DNA of 42,679 bases from Candidatus Zixiibacteriota bacterium (lineage in GTDB: Bacteria > Zixibacteria > MSB-5A5 > GN15 > FEB-12), in NCBI GenBank assembly GCA_034439475.1, contig JAWXAN010000050.1, positions 1 through 42,679 on the forward strand, in the 5' to 3' direction. The translations under genes were made by a program, and so were the position numbers. Of the stretch, positions 27,223 to 34,160 are shown one piece after another; position 1 is the stretch's first letter; each line of letters opens with the position of its first letter. The notes under the pieces were generated by a model. That model was not told the origin of the DNA, did not search any database, and was given only the letters and a program-made list of their open reading frames with translations.

Positions 27223-29054
27223 GCAGCGACCACCACGACGAAGAAGCGCTTGGGCGTGCCTACGACAGCCGCTTGATGCGCCGACTGCTGGGCTATCTCC
27301 GGCCATACAAACTCACCGTCGGAGTTGCGATTGTTCTGCTTTTGGCCGGAACAGCTCTGCAATTATACCAGACTATTTTGATTCAACAGGCAATCGATCG
27401 GTTTATTGTACCAAAGGACCTCGAGGGGCTTGGAGGGATTACCCTTCTCTTTTTTGGCGTCATGCTCATGACTTTCATCGCATCATACTCGGAAACTCTG
27501 CTTACAATGTGGCTGGGGCAAAAAGTCCAGCACGATATTCGCCGTCAGGTTTTCAGTCACCTGCAAAAACTGCATCTCGGCTACTACGACAAAAATCCGG
27601 TGGGAAGGCTGTTGACTCGTGTCACTAACGATGTCAATGTGCTCAATGAAATGTTCTCGTCTGGGGTAGTTACTATTATAGGCGACATTTTCATGCTCGT
27701 GCTGATTATCGGCGCCCTGCTCTATTATGACTGGAAACTTGCGCTGTGGACCTTTCTGGCCCTGCCGCTACTGCTTATTGCCACAACCATCTTCCGCAAA
27801 AAAGTCCGCGAGACCTACCGTCAAGTGCGCCTAAAACTTGCCCGTCTCAATTCCTTCACTCAGGAGCATATCACCGGGATTAAGATTGTCCAGCTCTTTA
27901 CCCGTGAAAAAAGGACATTTGAGAAGTTTGATTCGATCAATCGTGATCTACAGACCCAACATTTCCGCTCGGTGACATATTATGCCATCTTCTATCCAAC
28001 GGTTGGTTTTATCGGTACTCTGTCGGTTGTCCTGCTGCTATACAAAGGGGGTATGAATATCAATCAAGGTCTGCTGACATGGGGCGAACTTGCTGCCTTC
28101 ATTCGCCTCGTTGAAATGTTCTATCGTCCCATACAGGATTTGTCGGATAAATATAATATTCTGCAGTCATCAATGGCCTCATCGGAACGAATCTTTCAAT
28201 TGCTGGACACGGCTCCAGCCATAGCCGAGCCGTCAACAACCACGACAGAAAGCCATGCTGACAAAAAATTGCAGGGGAAGCTCGAAGTCAAAAATCTCTG
28301 GTTTGCCTACAACGATACCGATTGGGTGCTCCGTGATGTCAGCTTTACCGTTGAACCGGGCGAGAAGGTGGCAATTGTCGGCGCAACTGGAGCCGGGAAG
28401 AGTTCACTCATTTCATTGCTCTATCGTTTCTATGATTACCAAAAAGGCTCGATTTCACTCGATGGCATAGAAATCAACAAACTGCCAGTCGATAAACTGC
28501 GCTCGCGCCTTGGGTTGGTTTTGCAGGATGTTTTTCTGTTCAGCCGTGACTACGCCGGTAATGTGCGCCTTCGTAACGAAGAGATAACCGATGAGCAGAT
28601 TCAGACGGCTCTTGAGCGGGTTGGCTATGGCCGGTTCATGGATGAATTGCCGGATGGGCTGGCTACAAAAATCAAGGAGCGTGGCGCGACTCTTTCTACC
28701 GGCCAAAAACAGTTGTTGTCTTTTGCCCGTGCGCTGGCTTTCGACCCGCCGATTCTGATTCTCGATGAAGCTACATCCTCGGTCGATACCGAAACTGAGC
28801 AGTTGATTCAACGAGCCCTCGAAGAACTTCTTAAAGGGCGAACGAGTATTATTATCGCGCATAGACTTTCGACTATTGAGAAAGCCGACAAAATTATCGT
28901 CCTCCACCATGGTCAGCTTCGCGAAATGGGACGACATGATGAATTATTGGCGCAGAGGGGGCTGTACTATAAGCTCTATCAGATGCAGTACAAAAAGAAC
29001 GCAATTGCCGCCAGGGGAGTCCCATCAACACCGCTTGATGAAGTCCGAGGATGA
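27219..29054 (+). CDS. ABC exporter half-transporter with degenerate signature motif
   Basis: This is the partner of the preceding exporter gene (611 residues). It has six membrane helices, Walker A GATGAGKS (388-395), signature LSTGQ (492-496) with Thr in place of Gly, and Walker B ending LDEATSSVD with catalytic Glu517. Combined with its partner, one ATP site is canonical (this Walker B with the partner's LSGGQ) and the other is degenerate. That is the pattern of TM287/288, TmrAB and BmrCD. It starts inside the partner's stop codon and is translationally coupled. Confidence 0.92.
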   Translation: MSSDHHDEEALGRAYDSRLMRRLLGYLRPYKLTVGVAIVLLLAGTALQLYQTILIQQAIDRFIVPKDLEGLGGITLLFFGVMLMTFIASYSETLLTMWLGQKVQHDIRRQVFSHLQKLHLGYYDKNPVGRLLTRVTNDVNVLNEMFSSGVVTIIGDIFMLVLIIGALLYYDWKLALWTFLALPLLLIATTIFRKKVRETYRQVRLKLARLNSFTQEHITGIKIVQLFTREKRTFEKFDSINRDLQTQHFRSVTYYAIFYPTVGFIGTLSVVLLLYKGGMNINQGLLTWGELAAFIRLVEMFYRPIQDLSDKYNILQSSMASSERIFQLLDTAPAIAEPSTTTTESHADKKLQGKLEVKNLWFAYNDTDWVLRDVSFTVEPGEKVAIVGATGAGKSSLISLLYRFYDYQKGSISLDGIEINKLPVDKLRSRLGLVLQDVFLFSRDYAGNVRLRNEEITDEQIQTALERVGYGRFMDELPDGLATKIKERGATLSTGQKQLLSFARALAFDPPILILDEATSSVDTETEQLIQRALEELLKGRTSIIIAHRLSTIEKADKIIVLHHGQLREMGRHDELLAQRGLYYKLYQMQYKKNAIAARGVPSTPLDEVRG

Positions 29055-29096
29055 TTACTCTGTTAATGACTCCTCTTATGCTGTATTTTACTTTCT

Positions 29097-29894
29097 ATGT
29101 CTGAAGTATCTGGAAAACTGCTGAAATCACTCGCCGCATTTGCCAATAAAACGGCAATCGGCGCAGGGAAAATTCTCGCTCAGGGATTCAGCCAACGCAA
29201 AAACATATCGTACAAAAGCAGAATTGACCCGGTCACCCAGTTTGACCTGATGTCTGAGAAATTTATTGTATCCCGCATTGCCAAAAAATTCCCCGATCAC
29301 GGGGTGCTGACTGAAGAAGGAAGCGCGCGACCGATGAATGATGTTTTCAGATGGATAATTGACCCGCTCGACGGAACTGTTAATTTCGCGCATGGCTTTC
29401 CTATTTACTGTGTCTCGATAGGACTCGAATTTGACGACGAAATTATTGTCGGGGCAGTCTATGATTCGGAGCGGAAAGAACTGTTTCGCGCGACATTGGG
29501 CGAAGGCGCGTTCGTGAATTCGAGCAGACTTGCCGTTTCAAAAGAGAAAAACCTCGAACGGGCGCTCATTGCCACGGGCTTCGCTTACGATATTTCAACG
29601 TCTAAAAAAAACAACCTCGGCTATTTTGGGCGGATGGCAAAAAAGGCTCAGGGAGTCCGCCGTCCCGGGTCGGCGGCGCTTGACCTGTGTTGGCTTGCGG
29701 CTGGACGGGTCGATGGTTTTTGGGAATTGAAACTGCACCCGTGGGACACGGCGGCCGCAACTCTAATTGTCACCGAAGCCGGAGGGAAACTCAGCCGGAT
29801 CAATTCAGAAACGTATTCCATTTATAAAGATGACCTGCTTGCTTCAAACGGCCATTTGCATGATAAGATGCGGGCAGTGTTGAAGGGGAGATAG
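29097..29894 (+). CDS. suhB: Inositol monophosphatase family protein (SuhB-like)
   Basis: The 265-residue protein has the metal- and phosphate-binding motifs of this magnesium-dependent family: TEEGS (about 72-76), DPLDGTVNF (89-97) and HPWDTAAATLIVTEAGG (from 214, with Asp217). It probably hydrolyses inositol phosphate or a related sugar phosphate. FBPase-like or nucleotide (CysQ-like) activity cannot be excluded. It follows the ABC exporter by about 40 bases in the same direction. The ribosome binding site is not clear. Confidence 0.9.
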   Translation: MSEVSGKLLKSLAAFANKTAIGAGKILAQGFSQRKNISYKSRIDPVTQFDLMSEKFIVSRIAKKFPDHGVLTEEGSARPMNDVFRWIIDPLDGTVNFAHGFPIYCVSIGLEFDDEIIVGAVYDSERKELFRATLGEGAFVNSSRLAVSKEKNLERALIATGFAYDISTSKKNNLGYFGRMAKKAQGVRRPGSAALDLCWLAAGRVDGFWELKLHPWDTAAATLIVTEAGGKLSRINSETYSIYKDDLLASNGHLHDKMRAVLKGR

Positions 29895-29908
29895 ACGGGG
29901 AGCAAAAT

Positions 29909-30283
29909 ATGCCAGAGCCAAAACTTTTACCTGTTGACGATGATACTTTGGGCATTTTACACGACGCCGAAATCATCTCAATTAGACTGCCTGATAAAAG
30001 TAAACGTGTAACATTGGACATGATCGCTGATAATAAAAAAGTATACCGCATGCAGTTTTTAGAAGTCGATTCCATACTCGGCACAAATTTTATCCATCAA
30101 AATGTCATATTAGATGTTCAAGTTTTCGATTCAAGCACCGTCGACATGCATACCTTAAAGTATCTCTTGATGGACGAAGAACTTAGGCATCCGACAGCCG
30201 AGAGTAAGCTGGCAATGTTATACAAGAGCTGTGTGGAACATCCACGAACGATGGTTGTAATACCTTCCTCATTTGGCTTTTAG
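29909..30283 (+). CDS. Conserved-looking hypothetical protein with HDAEI motif
   Basis: This 124-residue soluble protein has GGGGAG seven to eight bases before the ATG, and coding character throughout. It has LGILHDAEIISIRL (about 14-27) followed by alternating beta strands, and no signal or membrane segment. The LHDAEI start recalls several small proteins of the immunity/DUF type, but the match is too slight to name a family. It begins 14 bases after suhB and is likely co-transcribed with it. No toxin partner is adjacent. Confidence 0.5.
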   Translation: MPEPKLLPVDDDTLGILHDAEIISIRLPDKSKRVTLDMIADNKKVYRMQFLEVDSILGTNFIHQNVILDVQVFDSSTVDMHTLKYLLMDEELRHPTAESKLAMLYKSCVEHPRTMVVIPSSFGF

Positions 30284-30370
30284 TTGGCTCTGTTATGCCG
30301 TAAAGTCGAACTCTTCGATCTTGACGAAACTGGTGTTCGGATAGCGTCGGGGTGATATTTCTTGTATGGA

Positions 30371-30449
30371 TTCGCCTGTTGCGTCAGGGCATTCACCTAT
30401 ATCCTTGCGCACGCAATGATATAGGTGAATGCCCTGACGCAACAGCGAA
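30371..30449. repeat. Long near-perfect inverted repeat (27-bp arms)
   Basis: The arm at 30376-30402 is perfectly complementary to the arm at 30419-30445. The 16-base loop could itself pair (TTGC with GCAA). Four further pairs (TTCG with CGAA) extend the outer end past a bulged base. No T run follows in either direction, so it is not a normal terminator. It lies in the gap between the hypothetical gene and lpd, upstream of the likely lpd promoter. The remaining DNA of this gap shows nothing else. Confidence 0.85.
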
Positions 30450-30493
30450 ACTCCGTTTCAACGTGCCACGCTATTTTTATCCCCGATTGCAAC

Positions 30494-30521
30494 TTGACCA
30501 CGCACCGAAATCGACTACATT
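30494..30521 (+). promoter_or_regulatory. Possible promoter of lpd
   Basis: TTGACC at 30494-30499 is separated by 16 bases from TACATT at 30516-30521. Transcription would begin near 30528. That argues against the TTG at 30527 as start codon and favours a start further down, near the GAAGGAG at 30551-30557. Confidence 0.4.
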
Positions 30522-30556
30522 AGTCCTTGATTATTGAGAATGTTTTTTCCGAAGGA

Positions 30557-31963
30557 GTGTCTGTCATCGATCAGTTCAATATAGTTATCATAGGCGCCGG
30601 GCCGGGCGGTTACACGGCGGGTATTCGTGCCGCAATGAAAGGGGCCAAAGTCGCAGTCATCGAAGGACGCGAGTTGGGCGGAGTCTGTCTCAATCGCGGC
30701 TGCATCCCATCCAAAGCCCTTATTGCCTCAGCCGCTCAGTATGATAAGATGAAACATGCCGATAGCTTCGGCATCAGACTTTCCGCGCCGCCGGTTTACG
30801 ACTGGCTCGAAATGAGAAAACGGAAAGACAAAGTCGTCAGCACCATGGTAGGCGGTATCGGCTCATTATTTAAATCCCACGGTGTCACTCATTATAACGG
30901 CTATGGGAAAATCAGCGGCAAATCTGAAGTCACCGTTTTTGCCGACAACGGGACCGAAACCAAAATCAAAGCCGACAATATTATCATCGGAACCGGATCG
31001 CGCGCGATGACCCTTCCGGCCTTTCCCTTCGATGGTAAACGCATCCTCAACTCAGACCATCTCCTTGAATTACAGAATTTGCCCAAATCTATTTTGATTA
31101 TCGGCGGCGGCGTGATTGGCTGCGAATGGGCCTGTATGCTCTCGCTTCTCGATGTCGAAGTTACCGTCGTCGAAATGCTGGATAACTGCCTCCCGACCGA
31201 AGAGGTCAACAGCTCCCAGATTCTTGAACGTGAGATGAAAAAACAGAATGTCAAAATCTTCACCAAAACCAAAGTAGAATCCATTAAACCCGGGCCGCAG
31301 GGAATTATCGCCAAACTCTCAAGCGGTGAGTCGATCGAAACCAATCAGGCTCTGGTCTCTGTTGGCCGCGCTTTTAATACCGAAGATCTCGGCCTCGATG
31401 AGATTGGTGTCGAGAGAAATAAAAATGGCTCAATTAAGACTGGCGCCGATATGCAGACAAATGTGAAGAATATTTATGCCATTGGCGATGTCCGGGGCGA
31501 GATCCTGCTGGCCTACACCGCTGTCCATGACGGCATGGTTGCTGTGGACAACTGTTTAGGTGAAAAGGCGTCGGCCAATTATTTGGGCTGGCCGTCGGTC
31601 ATTTTTACCCATCCTGAAGTCGCCTCGGTCGGATTGACCGAAGCCAAGGCGGCTGAAAAGCACGATGTTACGGTCGGCAAGTTCCCGCTTCGCGCTCTTG
31701 GGAAGGCCCATGCCGAAAACGAGATTGCCGGAGAGGTCAAAATTGTGGGGGACAAAAAAACCGACAAGATTCTCGGCGTCCACATTATAGGCGTTCATGC
31801 CGCCGAGGTAATCCATGTTGCGGCATTGGCAGTGCGGCAAGGTTTGACCGTGACCCAGCTTGGAAATATGATATTCGGGCATCCGGTTATATCCGAAGCG
31901 ATAATGGAAGCGGCGCATGATCTGCATGGGATGTCGGTGCATTTGGCTAAAAAGAAGATATAA
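30557..31963 (+). CDS. lpdA: Dihydrolipoamide dehydrogenase (E3)
   Basis: E3 reoxidises dihydrolipoyl groups of 2-oxoacid dehydrogenases or the glycine cleavage system with FAD and NAD+. The protein has FAD motif IVIIGAGPGGYTAGIRAA, the redox disulfide GGVCLNRGCIPSKAL, and the NAD motif IIGGGVIGCEWA. It also has the second FAD motif AIGDV and the C-terminal GHPVISEAIMEA with the active-site His and Glu. No E1, E2 or lipoate genes are near. The start is unsettled. TTG 30527 lacks a ribosome binding site, GTG 30557 overlaps the GAAGGAG, and the best-spaced codon (8 bases) is ATC at 30566, which would give the usual family N-terminus. Confidence 0.92.
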   Translation: MSVIDQFNIVIIGAGPGGYTAGIRAAMKGAKVAVIEGRELGGVCLNRGCIPSKALIASAAQYDKMKHADSFGIRLSAPPVYDWLEMRKRKDKVVSTMVGGIGSLFKSHGVTHYNGYGKISGKSEVTVFADNGTETKIKADNIIIGTGSRAMTLPAFPFDGKRILNSDHLLELQNLPKSILIIGGGVIGCEWACMLSLLDVEVTVVEMLDNCLPTEEVNSSQILEREMKKQNVKIFTKTKVESIKPGPQGIIAKLSSGESIETNQALVSVGRAFNTEDLGLDEIGVERNKNGSIKTGADMQTNVKNIYAIGDVRGEILLAYTAVHDGMVAVDNCLGEKASANYLGWPSVIFTHPEVASVGLTEAKAAEKHDVTVGKFPLRALGKAHAENEIAGEVKIVGDKKTDKILGVHIIGVHAAEVIHVAALAVRQGLTVTQLGNMIFGHPVISEAIMEAAHDLHGMSVHLAKKKI

Positions 31964-32306
31964 TTCAAATTTGGCGCATAAAGCGCGTACTTACAATAAC
32001 TACTTAGAGCGAGTCGCATTTTCTGCGAGTCTCCTTATTCTGTATAAGTTATTTTGCAACAATAATATAACTGTTTTTGACGACATCCTTACTGTGTGTG
32101 TGTCGACGCAGACTGTGCGTCATTATCTAAAGGTCTAAATACATGAGCTGTCAGTATTTCCTATAAGTCTTTGGCCTGTTTTGCCTTTCAGGTATTTGCG
32201 GGCTTTGCTTTGTGAGTTGGCATGCATATTGATTGTAATTGGTCTGCGTTAGTTACTCTTAAGTATACGTTGAATGGCGGTTCAGAGTATTTAAGAGGTG
32301 GAGATG
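31964..32306 (+). ncRNA. Non-coding block ending in a terminator; candidate small RNA or long 3' UTR
   Basis: This A+T-rich stretch after lpd has no credible open frame. It contains small stems (GACGCA 32105-32110 with TGCGTC 32116-32121; near 32011 GAGTCGCA with TGCGAGTC, one mismatch) and ends at a strong terminator (32307-32341), more than 340 bases from the lpd stop. That distance suggests either a separate short transcript or a long 3' UTR. No known RNA family was recognised. Confidence 0.3.
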
Positions 32307-32341
32307 AAGGAGTTCCTTGTGAGGGGGAACTCCTTTTTCTT
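32307..32341 (+). terminator. Strong intrinsic terminator
   Basis: AAGGAGTTCC (32307-32316) pairs perfectly with GGAACTCCTT (32326-32335) across a nine-base loop, followed by TTTCTT. No gene ends directly before it. Confidence 0.75.
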
Positions 32342-32502
32342 GTTATTCTTCAAAATAAATTTTATTTTTTTAGATTCTGTTGAACATTTCAGCCGTTTGA
32401 AAAGTATAGTGTGACAAGACAATTTTGCGGACAGACTTTTTTGCCTGCAAATAAAAAACCAAATCACTGTGGTAATGTAATATCGCAAAGGAGGGTAAGC
32501 AG

Positions 32503-32739
32503 ATGGCCACAGGAGCTTTCTTCAATGAGATTTTCAGGGCTGTAAAAGAAGAAAAATTGTTAGAACCGTTCATGCCGAATGATGTCCGTGACGCCTGTCC
32601 CGGGTATGCTGAAAATACATACAGTGTATTTCTTCCAAAGCATAGAATAGGCAATCCCGGCAGGAATACAGAGCTTTTCGAGAGAATGGCTGATGGATCT
32701 AAACTAATAGGCTACAAAATAAACAGAAAGCGGAAATAG
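32503..32739 (+). CDS. Small conserved-looking protein, possibly winged-helix
   Basis: This 78-residue protein is preceded by AAGGAGGG, a very strong ribosome binding site, eight bases before the ATG. It has a predicted helical N-terminus (FFNEIFRAVKEEKLLEPF) and then DVRDACPGYAENTYSVFLPKH, RIGNPG and LFERMADGSKLIGYKI. This layout (helix, Cys-Pro-Gly turn, helix, two strands) recalls a compact winged-helix fold. Function is unknown; nucleic-acid binding is only an inference, helped by the basic C-terminus (INRKRK). It stands alone between a terminator and a repeat block. Confidence 0.6.
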   Translation: MATGAFFNEIFRAVKEEKLLEPFMPNDVRDACPGYAENTYSVFLPKHRIGNPGRNTELFERMADGSKLIGYKINRKRK

Positions 32740-33060
32740 CTAGTAAGTGGCGGATGTCCATTCCAGCACGTGCGGGCTTGAAGTCGTTATGCACCACGAC
32801 TAATTCAGAAATCTTGGATTTCGGCTAGGTGTCGGTCCACCGCGGTTGCCCTTTTCTTGTCTTTCCTGCCCCTGCCCGATGTGGCGGGAAAGCTGGAAAC
32901 CATCTTGATCTTCGTGCAGGCCGTCTCTGGCCTGCACGAAGATCAAGATCACATTGTCCCGACGAATGTCGGGAGTGTGGTACAAGAACTAAGAGAAGAT
33001 GGCCCCCAGCCCTACCAGTTCGCGGTCGTCCGCCAAATGAGGGCGCCCTGACTGAACCGC
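32740..33060. repeat. Composite dispersed hairpin repeat
   Basis: This non-coding block contains a perfect 21-bp stem: 32902-32922 (starts ATCTTGATC) with 32929-32949 (ends CAAGAT), loop GTCTCT. It also has a smaller stem CCCGAC/GTCGGG near 32958 and a stem built from CTTTCCTGCC and GGCGGGAAAG. The GTGCAGGCC core also occurs in the left-end repeat, and the TGTACCACAC edge, in reverse, matches 38180. Open frames here follow the repeat and are not genes. Confidence 0.75.
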
Positions 33061-33073
33061 TCCAAACAACTGC

Positions 33074-33101
33074 TTGACTTGCCCCCTAATTTTCTTAGAT
33101 T
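33074..33101 (+). promoter_or_regulatory. Probable tRNA promoter
   Basis: TTGACT at 33074-33079 is followed after 16 bases by TAGATT at 33096-33101. It ends 26 bases before the tRNA, a usual distance. Confidence 0.5.
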
Positions 33102-33127
33102 CGATACTCTGCAAATGTCTTAAATAT

Positions 33128-33201
33128 GGCGGTGTAGCTCAGCTGGTTAGAGCAGCGGAATCATAATCCGCGTGTCCGGGGTTCGAGTCCCTGCACCGCT
33201 A
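33128..33201 (+). tRNA. tRNA-Met (anticodon CAT)
   Basis: The 74-base cloverleaf has acceptor arms GGCGGTG and CACCGCT (closed by one G-U pair at the end), D-arm GCTC/GAGC with GGTTA, and anticodon stem GCGGA/TCCGC. The loop is ATCATAA, giving anticodon CAT, and the T-arm loop is GTTCGAGTC. It lacks the features of initiator tRNA and resembles elongator Met tRNA. A tRNA-Ile with modified CAU cannot be fully excluded. The CCA end is not encoded. Confidence 0.95.
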
Positions 33202-33420
33202 TTTGTTTTAAGTAGTCCGCCTTATTTCCTGAGATGGGTACCTCGCCGTGGCGGCCCGCAATGAAGGGATGAAATGGGCAACCACTGGGGGTTGCCCCTA
33301 CAGCAGAACCAATCCCAACTAAACAATGCATATTATTCCGTAGGGGCAGGCCCCTGTGCCTGCCCTCCATGTAGTTGATTCAATGTGCTGGTGTGCGTCC
33401 CTCGTGCACTAGCTTATTCG
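33202..33420. repeat. Fragments of dispersed repeats after the tRNA
   Basis: There is no gene here. GGGCAACC near 33278 is repeated in inverse as GGTTGCCC. GTAGGGGCAGGCCCCTGTGCCTGCCC near 33340 is a hairpin with GGCAGGC/GCCTGCC arms. GGTGTGCGTCCCTCGTG near 33393 is like the inverse of the piece near 3380 between atpH and atpA. Confidence 0.55.
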
Positions 33421-33445
33421 TCTTGCAACTACTCCCCCCCCAAGC

Positions 33446-33474
33446 AAAAAAAACCGCCGTATCTCTACGGCGGT
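33446..33474 (-). terminator. Intrinsic terminator of the minus-strand exported-protein gene
   Basis: Read on the minus strand, ACCGCCGTA pairs with TACGGCGGT across loop GAGA and is followed by eight T. It lies 26 bases after the stop codon of the minus-strand gene. Confidence 0.85.
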
Positions 33475-33499
33475 CACACACAAATCTTAGTACATTAGC

Positions 33500-34066
33500 C
33501 TACTGCGATTTTCTTACCACCCAGGCCGGGACAATCTGCCGATCCTTCATCTCGACCTTCACCGTATCCGGAGCGATTCCCTGCACGGCCTCGGCTATTA
33601 CCAGCAGAGAATTATCTGGATTGGTGGTCACGGTATCAATACTCAGACTCGTGATCGGTTTGTCCTCAATGGACGATACGTATATAGTCACAAGCCGACC
33701 TGAGCCCGCCGCAAGTCTCGCTTTCGTTGAACCCAAAGTCGCTATCAATCCAAGCGTGACACACTGGATCGCGGTATCGGCTCTAAATGCTTTCATCTCA
33801 AAATGCGACACTCGTCCACCTGTCCAAATCGCCGAGTCGGCCGTAATGCGATTAAGGCCAGCAGTCATTTTGAATGGGACGGACATACCGACAATCGGCT
33901 CGTCATTCGTATATGAAATCGTGATCGACCAGTTGCGGTCATCGATTTTGGCAAGATCCGCAAAGACCGTGTCCGTTTTGCCAAACGGATCAATTTGCGC
34001 GCTGATAATGCTTGGCGCAACCACAAACGCAACAATCCCGAAAAGTGTAACAATAAACCGATTCAT
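33500..34066 (-). CDS. Exported protein, possibly cohesin-like fold
   Basis: The 188-residue protein has a signal peptide (MNRFIVTLFGIVAFVVAPSIISA, cleavage before QIDP). The mature part is beta-rich (ITISYTNDEPIVGMSVPFKM; VTLGLIATLG; RLVTIYVSS) and resembles the cohesin-like sandwich found in surface proteins that go with dockerins. Dockerin proteins are encoded a few kilobases away, which fits, but the assignment is tentative. The start at 34066 has GGAGG six bases upstream. The frame runs further to 34123 without support. It has its own strong terminator. Confidence 0.55.
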   Translation of the reverse strand: MNRFIVTLFGIVAFVVAPSIISAQIDPFGKTDTVFADLAKIDDRNWSITISYTNDEPIVGMSVPFKMTAGLNRITADSAIWTGGRVSHFEMKAFRADTAIQCVTLGLIATLGSTKARLAAGSGRLVTIYVSSIEDKPITSLSIDTVTTNPDNSLLVIAEAVQGIAPDTVKVEMKDRQIVPAWVVRKSQ

Positions 34067-34160
34067 GTAACCTCCAAAAATGTCCTCTTTGCCGGCTCTC
34101 TTCTTTTTAATAGTGGAGTGCATCGGCTACGTCTTTTACCTAATTCGAACGACTTAGATC

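Noticed and set aside
32740-33077. Two open frames of 64 and 82 codons over the hairpin repeat
   Set aside because: They follow the inverted repeat, overlap each other in different frames and lack ribosome binding sites.
33128-33201. tRNA-Ile with lysidine-modified CAU anticodon
   Set aside because: The body sequence is closer to elongator Met tRNA; not fully excluded.
33375-34070. 231-codon plus-strand open frame
   Set aside because: It lies opposite an exported-protein gene with signal peptide, GGAGG site and own terminator; it is a shadow frame.
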